Below the pieces are notes generated by a model. It did no database searches, was not told the DNA's origin, and saw only the letters and a program-made list of their open reading frames with translations. The translations under genes and the position numbers were made by a program. A DNA stretch of 64,000 bases, taken from Crotalaria pallida (Eukaryota; Streptophyta; Magnoliopsida; Fabales; Fabaceae). Positions 1 to 11,154 of the stretch are shown in pieces. How positions within the stretch are numbered: the first letter of the stretch is position 1; each line of letters opens with the position of its first letter. The stretch is taken from assembly GCA_037953625.1 (NCBI GenBank), contig CM075656.1:65863001-65927000 (forward strand), read 5' to 3'.

Positions 1-1021
1 TGGTCACATTGACCTCTTTCTTCACAATATTCTCGGTACACCGAGCTGCAAAATGACCAGGCTTGCCACATCGGAAACAGGATCCTCTTGCTCGGCTCGG
101 ATCCAGACTCCAGCACTCTCCCCTGTGCTGCCTTCCACAGTGTTGACAGATCGGATAAGGGCCAGGGACAACCACCATCTGACCGCCGCTCCTTGGAGCT
201 ACTGACATTCTTGAGCTTGGATTCACATAGGGAGCAGACCTCTGAACAGCTCCTTTTCCTCTGATCGGACCCACTGTCTTCTGTGCCGACCTACTCCTCT
301 TTCCATCAGCTTTCCTTTTGAGCCCCTTCTCATAAGTGCTAGCCATGTTTACCAATTGCGAGAGATTGGCCACGTTCTGGTATTCGAATGCAAGCCGAAT
401 ATCGTCACGGAGACCAGATTCAAACTTGATGCACTTGGTACGCTCATCAGCATCTCGGTAGCTTCCATAATAATGCATCAAATCCTCGAACTGGGCGGCG
501 TGTTCTCCGACACTCAAGTTCCTTTGCTCCAGCCTGAGAAAAGCGAGCTCCTTCTCTCTCCTGACATCCTCGGGAAAATACTTTCCGAGGAATCGAGCTC
601 GGAACAAATCCCAAGTGATGACCTCATTAGCCGCCTCCAGTCCACGGCTCTGCTGATCCCACCAGTGCTCGGCTTCACTAGCCAGCACAAACTCGGCCAA
701 CCTCACCCTGTACTCATAGGGCGGTTGCAGAGATCGAAAGATCTTTTCAACATCTTGGAGCCATCTCTGAGCCCCATCAGGATTGTAACCCCCTTCAAAT
801 CGAGGTGGTTCATTCTTCCTAAAGCGGCTCATCCAGTCAATCTCAACCGGAGCCGGAGGTTGAGGCTGAAGGGCTGCAGCTGCAGCTGCTGCGACTGCGG
901 CGATGTTCTGAGCGAGGTTCTCAGCCTGATTCTGCTGAGCCTGCGCTTGGTTCTGCTGTAATTGGACCAGAGTTTCCAACACAGTAGCAATTCGGTCGTT
1001 ATCAGCTCGTCTACCAGCCAT
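1..1021 (-). CDS. Ty3/gypsy chromovirus gag, element A (partial, runs off the left edge)
   Basis: An open frame of about 340 codons begins at the ATG at 1021 and continues past base 1 without a stop. It encodes the gag structural protein that packages element RNA into virus-like particles in the cytoplasm. Visible parts are a Gln/Ala-rich N-terminus, a retrotransposon gag domain (aromatic motifs such as EHWWDQQSRGL and RARFLGKYFPEDVRREKE), a basic linker, and two cysteine clusters near the window edge, the second a standard CCHC knuckle (CFRCGKPGHFAARC, about residues 314-327). The start fits: about 185 nt separate it from the PBS at 1207-1218. Protease, RT and integrase would lie left of the window. 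The organisation matches the gag of element E at 55915, so both are probably Tekay/Del-like. No damage is visible in the part present. Confidence 0.9.
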   Translation of the reverse strand, partial: MAGRRADNDRIATVLETLVQLQQNQAQAQQNQAENLAQNIAAVAAAAAAALQPQPPAPVEIDWMSRFRKNEPPRFEGGYNPDGAQRWLQDVEKIFRSLQPPYEYRVRLAEFVLASEAEHWWDQQSRGLEAANEVITWDLFRARFLGKYFPEDVRREKELAFLRLEQRNLSVGEHAAQFEDLMHYYGSYRDADERTKCIKFESGLRDDIRLAFEYQNVANLSQLVNMASTYEKGLKRKADGKRSRSAQKTVGPIRGKGAVQRSAPYVNPSSRMSVAPRSGGQMVVVPGPYPICQHCGRQHRGECWSLDPSRARGSCFRCGKPGHFAARCTENIVKKEVNVT

Positions 1022-1206
1022 GCTGTTCGGACATGGAGAGGAAGCCAATTAACTTCCGAATAATCAAGTAAATATATATATATATCCACATATATACCTA
1101 TGAGCTCTATTTTCTAACTTAGACTTCTAGACTTTTACTTATTTGTCACTCTCTTGGTGAGTAACCACTGGAGTCCTTTGCAACTCCAATAGGCCGAGGA
1201 GAAATT

Positions 1207-1218
1207 GCACTGATACCA
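1207..1218 (-). other. Primer-binding site of element A
   Basis: On the minus strand this reads TGGTATCAGTGC, starting 4 nt after the LTR end. It matches the usual initiator-Met tRNA PBS (TGGTATCAGAGC) at 11 of 12 positions. It fixes the LTR boundary and the orientation of element A. Confidence 0.85.
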
Positions 1219-1551
1219 AAAATGTAACACCCTATATAATAATTACCCTTAAACCCGAAAGTTAGGATTTAAAAATTTCTTTTCATTAATATAAAAACAT
1301 CAGAGTTAATAAGCGGAAGACTTAAATTCGATTAAAGCATAAATCAAGTATATCTAGTTCGGTCATTCAAAATACAAATCAGTGTTTTGGCTCGGCCCAA
1401 CTAGCCGAGCCCCAATACATTACAAAACAATATTTTAGCTCGGCCCAATTGGCCGAGACCCATCCACCTATCTGACTCTAAATAACTTACTCTCCCTGTG
1501 AGGGAGAGTGATCCTGCTCGGCCGGGGACTGCGTCTGCTCGGGCTCAGTAC

Positions 1552-2923
1552 CTGAAAAATGGTAAGGAGGTGAGCATTACACAGAACTTAAATAAGCAGT
1601 TTCTAAAATGACATACCGAACTACCAAGCCAAACACAAGTAGTCAAATAGCATATAACATAACAAGTAATCAAACCCATATATCTCATGCATATATCACC
1701 ATTTAGCTCGGTTCGCATCCCCACAATCTCATCTAGCTCGGCTCACATTCTACCATCTCATCTACCTCGGCACACATCATAAACCAATTTACTCATTACC
1801 TGCTAGCTATACCTCGGTTCACATTCTCTTACCTCGGATTATCACCTCTACCTCAGACTCATTACACATTATTCCATTTTCACATAGTTTACAATCTTTT
1901 ACTCTTCTCGGAGGCATACACCCAGTGCATGTCTTACACCATTTAAAGTCGGATATCGGAGTGTCATCCATAACTGCGAGTACCCAGTACCCGTCTTACA
2001 GCTGCACATACCCGGTATGTGTCTGACGCGATCAATGCACGCACCCAGTACGCGTCTTCTATGACCAGGAGCACTACCGCCGATCATTCTATGGGGTAAG
2101 GAGTGTCCATAACTGCGAGCACCCAGTACTCGTCTTACAGCGACGCATCTCGGCGACTTATGCGATCAATGCACGCACCCACTACGCGTCTGCTATGACC
2201 AGGAACACATCCCACCGATTCCGTGCTCGGAACCTTGTGTGAATCATAACTGCGAGTACCCAGTACCCGTCTTACAACTGCACATACCCAGTATGTGTCT
2301 GACGCGATCAATGCACGCACCCGGTACGCGTCTGCTATGACCCGATCACACAACCATTTCTCTTTTATTCCTCTTATCCATTTAACCATTTTAGTTCGGC
2401 CTGTCCCGGCTCAACCCTTTAAGTTATTCCTCTTTACATTAATCTCATTATACTCTTAGCTCGGCCTCTCTCGGCTCACCCCTTTAACCATTTTCCTTAT
2501 TCCATTATCTTCTTATTATCTGATTTATTACTCTATTTCTCCTACTTTCCCTATATTCCATTTCCTCAACCCATTCGCAACCTCTCCCAGCTCGGCCCAA
2601 CTCGGCCACAGATATAAATAACAAATATCAAAGCTCATAAACATTTAAACAACCAAGTTCATAAACACTTATACAACATCAATATTAAGAATCAAAACAT
2701 TTAACCAGTCCATCATGTAACTACCAACATATAGCATATAACAGTACCCATCCCTACTTCAAACTCATGTTTCTAATTCATTTATTAGCTCCCTTTTACC
2801 CTTTTTACCATTTCCTTTCTAACACTAACCTAGATCCATTCCCTAATCTAACACCTACTCTTAGTACCCTTTATGAACACCCTAGAAACCCAAACTCAAG
2901 TAGAGGTAACACTCACTCCTTAC
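1552..2923 (-). other. Predicted intron within LTR A
   Basis: In the sense strand TTGAG|GTAAGG (donor GT at 2923-2922) is followed 1.37 kb later by a pyrimidine-rich tract and TTTTTCAG|GTACTG (AG at 1553-1552). LTRs D and E have equivalent sites at comparable positions. The intron would remove the hairpin array and leave a leader of about 530 nt before the gag ATG. The second exon opens a short acidic frame that stops after about 20 codons. Prediction only. Confidence 0.45.
1914..2330 (-). repeat. Mini-hairpin array in LTR A (nine hairpins)
   Basis: Nine hairpins are seen at 1914-1932, 1977-1993, 2005-2021, 2038-2054, 2116-2132, 2172-2188, 2253-2269, 2281-2297 and 2314-2330. Each has a constant core (CCCAG or CCCGG on the plus strand; C-TGG-G or C-CGG-G in the sense strand; the sixth has CCCAC) flanked by 6-7-nt arms of several kinds: CACATA/TATGTG, CGAGTA/TACCCG, CGAGCA/TACTCG, CACGCA/TACGCG. 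Arm mismatches are A-C on the plus strand, which become G.U pairs in sense RNA. The hairpins sit in larger tandem units of about 130-150 bp. Confidence 0.75.
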
Positions 2924-3834
2924 CTCAAACCGTGAGAAAATAAGAGTTGAGATCTTGAGAATGGCTTCCTTGACCTAGACCTTGACCTTGTGAGCTTCAC
3001 ACCACTCGAATCCGTGTCCTCCTTGCTGCCACCACCACACCACCACGGTCCAGCTCTTGGCTGCCACCACAACAATACGCCGGTCCAGGGACGCCGGAAC
3101 AGAAGAGAACAGAGAAGAGGAGGGTTTTCCGGTTGGGGTTGAACTTGGTGAAAGAGAAGAAGAAAGAAAGTATGTTGGTGCTGGGATTTTCAGAGAGAAA
3201 GAGAGAGATTCGAAGGAGGAAGAGAATGAGAAATGCAAAGTGTTGTGGGTGGGGCTTTCTTTTATTAATTTAGGGAAAACATTTATGTGGCTAGGATTCA
3301 TTGGCTTCTTGTGGAAGCTAGATTGTGTGGACAGGATTCATTAGCTTCTTGGGGAAGCCATGAATAGTACTTGAAAGGGACATAAAGCAATGATAATGAC
3401 ATAAAGTGAATATCCAGGATAGTGTACGGATGGTAAGAATCCCAAAGGGCTACAGCTCAACATGAGCTGGCACGGAGGAGCTAGGACGTGTCGGCCCGGG
3501 TACGTCGGCTAGGATACGTCAGCTTGGCATTTAGGAACAGCAATAGTCTGAGCTTCCCTCTCGGATAGGATGCTGAGGTCGGCTAATCCAGACTAGACAA
3601 CGGGTTCCACGTTGGGTTCCCATCCAGCTCGGTTCATAAGCACACAATCTCAACTAGCTCGGCCGGGATCGGACCGAGGTCCTATACTTACATCCTAGAT
3701 CGGCCTATGCTCATACTACCCTCCTAACCTTGTACAATTTCTAAGGCCTAATCTTATCCTTAAATAAATACTTATATACTAAAATTATATTATTTAGTAT
3801 CAATTTTTAGAATGTTACATTGATGCTTCTGATA

Positions 3835-5783
3835 CTACTGGGGTGGTGCTCTCATGTGAATTCTGCAAGGGTAACCATCAGAATGGAGATTGTTCGTTTG
3901 AGTTTGGCAATAGTTCAGGTAATGCAGAGGCTAATTTCATTGGAGGAGGTCAGCGGAATAATCCCTACTCAAATACTTACAATCCGGGGTACAAAAATCA
4001 TCCTGCCTTCTCCTAGCGTAGTCCTGCATTTCAGCCACCACAAGAGAAACAGTTGGCACCATGGGAAGCAGCAATTGAGAAGCTCGCTCAGACAATAACT
4101 AATCTTGCAAAGGAGACCAGAGCAAGTTTGAAGAATCAGGGTGCTAGTATTCGTAACCTTGAGATTCAGATGGGCCAGATTTCCAAGCAACTTGCAGAGC
4201 GACAGCCTGGATCCTTCCCAAGTGACACAGTTCCTAATCCCAGGGAGCATTGCAAGGCCATTACTCTTCGAAGTGGCAAGTCTCTTGAGGAGCCACGGAA
4301 GAAGAGTGGTGAAGTGGTTATTGAGGTAGAAGAGGAGAAAGAAAAGAAGCCTGAGGAGTCTATTCCTGAAGTGCAACAAAACCAGAATACAACTGCACCC
4401 CAGGAAAAAGAAAAAGAAAAACAGCCTCAGAGTACTTTCAAGGTTCCGTTCCCTCAGAGATTGAAGAAGGAAGAGACAAAGAAGCGGTTCGCTAAATTCA
4501 TGGATGTGTTCAAGAGACTCCAAATCAATATTCCATTCGCGGAGGCTCTTGAGCAAATGCCCACTGATGCGAAGTTTATGAAGGAGCTTTTGATCAACAA
4601 AAGGAAGATGCAAGATGATGAGACAGTCATGCTAACTGAAGAGTGCAGTGCCTTATTGCAAAAGAAGCTTCCTCAAAAACTAAAGGATCCAGGGAGTTTC
4701 ACAATTCCTTGCAACATCGGTGGGTTTGACATTGGAAAGGCTCTATGTGACTTGGGGGCCAGCATCAACCTTATGCCCCTCTCTATCTTCAAGAGATTGG
4801 GTATTGGGGAGGTGAAACCAACCATGATGTGTCTCCAATTGGCGGATCATTCCATTAAACGACCTTATGGTAAGGTGGAAGATGTTCTTGTCAAGGTGGA
4901 CATGTTCATTTTCCCAGCTGATTTTGTCATCCTGGATATGGAGGAGGATGATGCCATTCCACTTCTCTTGGGTAGGCCATTCTTGGCAACTGGGCGAGCC
5001 CTCATTGATGTGCAACAGGGCGAGCTCAAGCTTCGCGTACATGAGGAGGAGGTGTCTTTCAATGTGTATGAGTCCATGAGCAGGCCTAATGAAGAGGAGC
5101 ATTGCTTTATGGTGGATGTGATCGATGCTTTGGTCACATCTACTTTTGAGAAGACGTGCTATGGGGACCAACTGGAAGCAGCATTGGTGCAAGGAGAGTG
5201 TGAAGAGCCAGACATTGATAAAGCAGCATCTCAGCTGGATGCAACTTCAGAATACACAGGTTCTCATGTCAAGGATCTGAGAAGGCATGAAAAGGAGTCT
5301 AGAGCGAAACCAGAGCTGAAAACTCTTCCAACCAATCTCATGTATGCATTTCTAGATGTCTCTGATTACTATCCTGTCATAATTAATAATTCCTTAACTG
5401 AATTAGAAGTTGAAAAATTAATGAGGGTGTTAAGCGAATATAAATCTGCAATAGGATGGTGTGTGGATGACCTTACAGGGATTAATCCCAGTTTTTGCAT
5501 GCATAAGATTCTCCTTGAGGAGAATTTTAAGCCGGTCATTCAGCCTCAAAGGAGACTTAATCCCACTCTCCAAGAGGTAGTAAGAAAGGAGGTGGTAAAA
5601 CTTTTAGATGCAGGAATCATTTACCCCATCTCCGATAGCACTTGGGTAAGCCCAGTGCAGGTGGTCCCAAAAAAGGGTGGCTTAACAGTGATTAAAAATG
5701 ACAAGAATGAATTGATACCCACCCGCAGTGTCTCAGGGCGGAGAGTTTGTATAGATTATAGGAGATTGAACAAGGCCACCTGA
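3835..5783 (+). pseudogene. Athila-type gag C-terminus, protease and start of RT
   Basis: The frame resumes just right of the insertion with a zinc-knuckle-like CEFCKGNHQNGDC, is broken by a TAG near 4016, and is then open from 4053 to 5783. It shows the end of gag (KLAQTITNLAKETRASLKNQ; REHCKAITLRSGK), an acidic linker, an aspartic protease with the Athila-style DLGASINLMP (about 4750-4780) and a flap-side LLGRPFLATGRALIDV, then the RT N-terminus (VVPKKGG, VCIDYRRLNKAT). The TGA at 5781-5783 falls inside a conserved RT segment whose continuation lies in the same frame, so it is a nonsense mutation. Role when intact: capsid, maturation protease and reverse transcription. Confidence 0.85.
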
Positions 5784-6929
5784 AAGGACCATTTCCCTTT
5801 GCCTTACATGGATCAAACGTTAGAGAGATTAGCTGGACATGCTTATTACTGTTTTCTTGATGGATATTCTGGCTATAACCAAATTTGTGTTGATCCTAAT
5901 GATCAATAAAAAACTGCATTCACATGCCCCTTTGGAGTTTTTGCATATAGGAGAATGCCTTTTGGACTTTGCAATGCACCAACCACTTTTCAAAGGTGCA
6001 TGCTTGCTATATTCTCTGATATGATTGAAAACTTCATCGAGGTATTCATGGATGATTTTTCAGTCTATGGGTCGTCATTTGATTCATGTCTTAGTAATTT
6101 GGGAAAAGTGTTGAAAAGATGCCAAGAAACTAATCTTGTTCTTAACTGGGAAAAATGTCAATTCATGGTTAGGGAGGGGATAGTTCTAGGCCATAAAATA
6201 TCTGAAAAAGGGATGGAGGTAGATAAAGCTAAGATTGATGTAATTGAAAATCTACCTCCTCCAACAAATGTAAAGGGAATTAGAAGTTTTCTGGGTCATG
6301 CCGGTTTTTACCGGAGATTCATCAAAGATTTTTCAAAAATAGCTAAGCCCCTTTGCAATTTGTTGGAAAAAGATATAGAGTTCAAATTTGATGATGAGTG
6401 TATGAATGCTTTTGAAACTTTGAAGAAAAGATTAGTAACAACTCCTATAGTGGTTGCACCCGATTGGGAAAAACCTTTTGAACTGATGTGTGATGCCAGT
6501 GACCATGCTATAGGAGCCGTTCTAGGACAAAGAGTTGATAAAGTGTTTCATACAATTTATTATGCTAGTCGTGTTTTGAATAGTGCTCAGGTTCATTACA
6601 CTACTACTGAAAAGGAACTCTTAGCAGTAATTTTTGCTATGGATAAGTTTCGTGCCTATCTTATAGGCTCGAAAGTTATTGTGTATACAGATCATGCTGC
6701 ACTTAGGCACCTTTTGGCTAAGCAAGATGCTAAGCCAAGACTTATAAGGTGGATCTTGCTTTTGCAAGAGTTCGATTTGGAAATTAAAGATAAAAAGGGA
6801 GCAGAGAATGTAATAGCTGATCATTTGTCTAGAATTCCCTTTGAGACTAGTAATAAAGACACACAGGTACCCATAGTTGATGAGTTCCCTGATGAACAAC
6901 TCCTAGCTGCATCTGCCATGCCATGGTAA
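5784..6929 (+). pseudogene. Athila-type reverse transcriptase and RNase H
   Basis: Collinear with the preceding segment. It continues the RT palm (GHAYYCFLDGYSGYNQI), meets a TAA near 5908, and then reads [16 protein letters not shown] and the catalytic box [11 protein letters not shown]. The RT thumb ([24 protein letters not shown]) and RNase H ([16 protein letters not shown], about 6484-6530; [20 protein letters not shown]) are recognisable. A TAA at 6927-6929 ends the frame directly before the integrase domain, which stays in the same frame. With three nonsense codons between gag and integrase this copy cannot make an active polyprotein. Confidence 0.85.
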
Positions 6930-6935
6930 GCTGAT

Positions 6936-8206
6936 TTGGCAAATTACTTAGCAGCAAAAGTCATTCCCAAAGATTTAACTTGGCAACAAAAGAAAAAGTT
7001 TTTACATGACACCAAGTTTTATTTTTGGGATGAACCTTTTCTGTTCAGGAAAAGTGCAAATGGAGTGATTAGGAGGTGTGTTGCTGAAGAAGAGATCCCT
7101 GATATCCTTTGGCATTGTCATGCTTCACCATATGCAGGTCACTATAGCAATGAAAAAACAGCTTCAAAAGTTTTACAATGTGGCTTTTATTGGCCAACTC
7201 TTTTTAAGGATGCTAGGGACTTTGTGATGAAATGTGACAGATGCCAAAGGATGGGTAATATTTCTAGGAAGGATGAGATGCCCCTCCAAAACATTTTGGA
7301 GGTGAAGGTTTTTGATGTGTGGGGGATAGATTTTGTAGGCCCTTTCCCACCATCTTACAACAATAAGTATATTCTTGTGGGGGTAGACTATGTTTCTAAG
7401 TGGGTAGAGGCCATTCCCACTTCCACTAATGATTCTGCAGTTGTGATAGAATTCTTGAGAAAAATATTTTTTGCAGGTTTGGAGTGCCAAGAGTGCTCAT
7501 TAGTGATGGTGGGAGTCACTTTTGTAATAAAGTGCTGGAAAGAGTCTTGACCAAATATGGGGTGCATCACAAAATTGCAACCCCATACCATCCCCAGACT
7601 AGTGGGCAGGTTGAAGTGTCTAATAGGTCCCTTAAGAGAATCCTTGAAAAAATTGTGAATAATTCTAGGAAGGATTGGTCTAAGAAATTAGATGATGCTC
7701 TTTGGGCATATAGGACAGCTTTCAAAGCCCCAATTGGCATGTCACCTTTTCAAGTGGTTTATGGAAAAAGTTGCCACTTGCCTGTTGAATTAGTTCATAA
7801 GGCATATTGGGCAACTAGATTTTTAAACTGTGATATGCAACAAGCTGGAGAGAAGCGATTATTGCAGCTCAATGAACTTGATGAGTTTAGAGAGCAGGCA
7901 TATAATTCTTCTCGAATTTTTAAAGAAAAAACGAAAAGGTGGCATGACAAGAAAATAGTCAATAAGAATTTTCATATTGGACAAAAGGTTTTAATGTATA
8001 ACTCTAGACTTAAGCTTTTCCCTGGAAAGCTTAAATCTAGATGGTCAGGTCCATATATTGTTGTGCAGGTATCCCCTTTTGGTGCTATTGAAATTAAGCA
8101 TCCCACAAGTGGGAATTTATTCAAAGTGAATGGACAGCGGCTTAAGGTGTACCATGGTGAGCTGATTGATAAGACATCATCCACAGTGGAGCTCAAAAAT
8201 CCTTAG
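6936..8206 (+). pseudogene. Athila-type integrase (frameshifted)
   Basis: The N-terminal HHCC zinc region is present ([20 protein letters not shown] followed by CDRCQRMG), then the core ([23 protein letters not shown]). A one-base loss near 7470-7484 moves the rest into another frame, where [17 protein letters not shown] and the YHPQTSGQVEVSNR glutamate motif continue to a natural stop at 8206. The C-terminal part (KLFPGKLKSRWSGPYIV) matches the Athila integrase tail. It would join element DNA into host chromosomes when intact. Confidence 0.85.
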
Positions 8207-8392
8207 TTCTTCAGAAAGTGTCATCCGTCAGGCTCGGGACGTTAAACAAGCGCTTTCTGGGAGGCAACCCAGTGGTAATTTCTCTTTAGTCTTTTATTTA
8301 ATTTTTTTTAGTAGGATTTTTATTTAGAATAGGATTTTTATTTTTTATTTTGCAAATTTAAAAAAAAATTGTGTATAGGTCTGTAGCACCAC

Positions 8393-8607
8393 GCTTGAGC
8401 GCGCTTTTCATGCGCTCAAGCGCGGTGGGGTCACACGAGCAGAAGGGGGGTGAAATTTAATTTTAATTAAGGGGGAATTAAGCAGCCAACTCAGGTAGAT
8501 TGGCGCTCAAGCGCAGGGCCATACGCGCTTGAGCGCCGTGGGGTGTACCAACTTAAAATATGGGGTTTGAATATGTGCGCCTGAGCGCACAAGTCGCGCG
8601 CTCAAGC
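8393..8607. repeat. Paired GCTTGAGC/GCTCAAGC words, cluster 1 of element B
   Basis: Three pairs lie between integrase and ORF3: 8393/8414 (21 bp start to start), 8505/8527 (22) and 8579/8600 (21). The cores are embedded in CGCG-rich arms. In this cluster the two members of each pair are in opposite orientation, one slightly degenerate (GCCTGAGC). The rest of 8207-9046 is non-coding. Confidence 0.75.
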
Positions 8608-9046
8608 GCGCGACGTCAGCTGCTGAAAATTAAATGGGGGCAGTGAACCCTAATTTCATTTACCCTCTTTCTCTCCACACGAAGCCTCACTTCTCTCACA
8701 CATTCTCCATTGCTGTTCTGACCCAAATCCTCCACAAATCATTCTCCCTACTCGATTCCTTCCCCAATCCGTGTCACCATCTCCTTTCCTCTTTCATTGT
8801 CATGCGGTTTGTGTGCTCTCTCCTCTCCATACGGGTTTCTCATTCTAAAGGGTAAGATTTTTGTTTTTTTTTCTCTGATTTTCACGGTCCTAGTTGTTTT
8901 TCATAGTGTTACTCTTGATTCTTAGTGCTGGGTGTTAGGATTAGTGATTATTAGAAAGTCTTCTCCTTAGATTAGAGTCTAGAACAATTATTCCTCTCTA
9001 GTGCACATTAGGTGTTTGTGAAATTGTCTAGGAGAGTTTGCACACT

Positions 9047-9768
9047 ATGTCTACCAGTAGGGAGAAGGGCAAGAAATCTCTTATGATCCTCACACGATTG
9101 CTAGAGTCTTGGAGTTGCCAGATTACCCTGTTGAGACTGATTTTGTGGAGTCTTATCGTCGTGTTTCAATTAACAATGACGATTACGATGAGTTGAAAAG
9201 AGTCCTTTTTCTAACAGGGAAAGATTGGAATTATGGTGCTCACAATACAGTGAAACATGTTTATGCAAAGCACCTAGAGCCTTGGACACGATTCTGGGCC
9301 CATTTTGTCATGCACAACATATATCCCCAGTCTCACGAGTTCGAGTGCAAACCTTCCATTCTGTGGATTGTTTATGGTATTTTCGATGAGAAGCATGTCG
9401 ACGCCGCTTGGTTGATGTCTAAGTATATTTTCCACTTGGCTCGGGAAACTAAGTCGGGCACTTTTGGGTTACCTTGGTTGATAACCAAGCTTTGTGACGA
9501 TGCTGGTGTGTATTTTGGTGATGATTTGCGCGATTTAAGGCGCTCCGCACAGATGACTCACAAACATTTGGAAAAATATACTAAGATTGCTAATGAAGAG
9601 CTTGGTAGAGGTGCCCCAGCTGCTGCTGATCCTGCTGCCCCTGCAGTTCCTGCACCCCAGGAGGGGGTGATGGCGGATATGACTCGGATGATGGCGCGGC
9701 TGTTGCGTTGTCAGAGAAGGCATACTCAGTATTTTCAAATGTTTGGGGGAGTGATTTGGGCTCAATAA
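9047..9768 (+). pseudogene. Third ORF of element B (putative plant transposon protein domain)
   Basis: The reading frame from the ATG at 9047 (MSTSREKGKK) leads, after a one-base loss near 9080, into the long frame ending at 9768. The protein contains VESYRRVSINNDDYDEL, WTRFWAHFVMHNIYPQSHEF and a stretch resembling the putative plant transposon protein family often found downstream of pol in Athila-like elements; sometimes called env-like by position. An Ala/Pro-rich segment and QRRHTQYFQMFG close it. Its function is unknown. No signal peptide or clear membrane segment is visible, so an envelope role is not supported by sequence. Confidence 0.65.
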
Positions 9769-9784
9769 ATGATGTTTGGGGGAG

Positions 9785-11154
9785 TGATAATTTACCCTCT
9801 TTCTTAGTGATTTTGGCTTGTTTCTCAAGTAATTGTAGGAAAAGATTGAGTTTTTATCTATTAACGAGTTGGAATGAGATCCTTTAGGATTTTGTACCTT
9901 TTTGGTCTTAATTTCAGGTTTTGGAGCAATAATTTGATGAATTGGAGCTGAAGAAAAAAGAAACAAGTCTTGAAACTATGAAATTGGAGCAAAGAAGGAC
10001 AAAATGGTGAATTTAGCACGTGTGCGCCCAAGCGCGGGTCACTCGCGCTCAAGCGTGGGTGGTCAGCTTGTCAACAATTGGGGTGCAAATTTCTAATTCT
10101 CTCAGGTAGATGCACTCTCAAGCGCAAGTCAGAGCGCACTTAAGCGTGCATGGGGTCAGTCAGCTTAAAAAGGGGGTCAAATATTCAATTCGTGAGCAGA
10201 ATGAGCAGGCGCGCTCAAGCGCGGATCCGTGCGCTCAAGTGTGCGGCGTCAGATTAAAGATAATAATTTTATCTTTTCAGCAATAGATAGGGATTTAGTT
10301 CTAAACAGTTTTATTAGGGATTTTTAGGTTTTCTGAGTGAGTTATCATAATTTTAGAGAGAGGCATAGTGAGAGAGCTTTTGGAGGCAAGTTGAAGGATT
10401 GCACTTTGTGATTGGAGATTGGGGGTAATTCCATGTCTTCTCTTATGATTTTCATTATTCTTCTTTCTTCTTCTCTAATTATGTGTAACTAAACTCATTA
10501 TTGGGAACATGTGGATTTGTATGGAACCTATATAGTTTTTGTTTAATGAATTGATGTTTTTCCATTAAGTATTGTGTTTGATTATGTTATAATTGTTCAT
10601 CATAAATTTGACGTTGTTTATGATTTGGTAATTCTAATTGAATAGGAATATTGAATTAGGATTTAGACCTTTAATCAAACAATTCAATTGCACAGGGATA
10701 TATTTATGTCTATGATGAATTGGGTAACTATTTGATAATTTTGCTTGAACATTAATTGGTAGATTAGGATTTAAGGCTCTACTTAAGGAATTAAGAGAGA
10801 TTAAATTACTAAGAAACAAAGTTGATCTAAGGAATTAGGCGGCTTTTACCTTGCAAAATTGGTTCAATACTTAGGAAATTCATTGATTCGTTAACAATTA
10901 CTAGTGGAACCTACAATGAAACATGTACCCAAGTTTTCCCAAATTCTTTCACAACCACTTTTAATTTGCGTTTTTGTTTTACAATTTAATTTAGTTTAAA
11001 AATTCTCAAATTGATTGAATCGTCCTTTGAATTTCATTTAATAACTATACTTAGGTGAAAATTATTTTAGTTAATTTTAGTCCTCGTTGAGAACGACATC
11101 CCACTTACACCTTATTACTTGTCATGATCTGGTATACTTGCCAGAACCCCAACA
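9785..11154 (+). mobile_element. 3' LTR of element B
   Basis: A purine-rich TTTGGGGGAG ends at 9784 and is followed by TGATAATTTACC. The right end is placed at ...CCCCAACA after ACTTGTCATGATCTGGTATA (about 11117-11136), a stretch I associate with Athila LTR ends. The left boundary is uncertain by about 12 bp: TGTTTGGGGG at 9773 would pair better with the right end. The LTR contains three word pairs and no supported gene. Confidence 0.6.
10026..10240. repeat. Paired GCTCAAGC-type words, cluster 2 of element B
   Basis: Three more pairs lie inside the 3' LTR: 10026/10047 (21 bp), 10116/10138 (22) and 10213/10233 (20). Here both members point the same way, for example GCTCAAGC and GCTCAAGT, so the spacing is kept although a pair could not fold into a hairpin. 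Confidence 0.7.

Larger units (their letters stand above)
1223..3819 (-). mobile_element. 5' LTR of chromovirus element A (about 2.6 kb)
   Basis: The LTR is bounded by TGTAACA and TGTTACA, perfect 7-bp inverted ends. In the element's sense it runs from 3819 to 1223 and is followed by the PBS and gag. It interrupts the gag of the Athila-type element at 3820, so A is younger than B. Inside are many CTCGG/CCGAG words, often in inverted or direct pairs about 10-14 bp apart, a TATA-like TTAATAAAAG at 3260-3269, a strong GTAAGG donor at 2923, a mini-hairpin array (1914-2330) and a pyrimidine-rich acceptor at 1552. The 3' LTR is outside the window, so age cannot be estimated. ORFs inside the LTR (for example 2975-3301, minus) look fortuitous. 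Confidence 0.85.
3820..11154 (+). mobile_element. Athila-type Ty3/gypsy element B (left part displaced by element A, degenerate)
   Basis: From left to right: C-terminal gag, protease, RT, RNase H, integrase, an untranslated stretch, a third ORF and a 3' LTR. Insertion of A at 3820 cut the gag; B's 5' LTR and N-terminal gag would lie left of the window. Point stops at 5781, about 5908 and 6927, a frameshift near 7470 and another near 9080 make it non-autonomous. It is the oldest LTR element here by damage. The text after integrase (a GGGACGTTAAACAAGCG stretch around 8237) is, as far as I recall, common to Athila-like plant elements. Confidence 0.8.

Noticed and set aside
356..961. Plus-strand ORF of 201 codons.
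   Set aside because: It is the complement of the gag frame of element A, which has recognisable gag and zinc-knuckle motifs.
1899..2389. Minus-strand ORFs in LTR A (1899-2087 and 2135-2389).
   Set aside because: They are translations of the repeated hairpin units; their peptide repeats (RVLGTRS and similar) follow the DNA repeats.
9109..9768. ORF3 of element B as a true envelope gene.
   Set aside because: No signal peptide, transmembrane segment or fusion-like region is visible. The domain resembles the putative plant transposon protein family.
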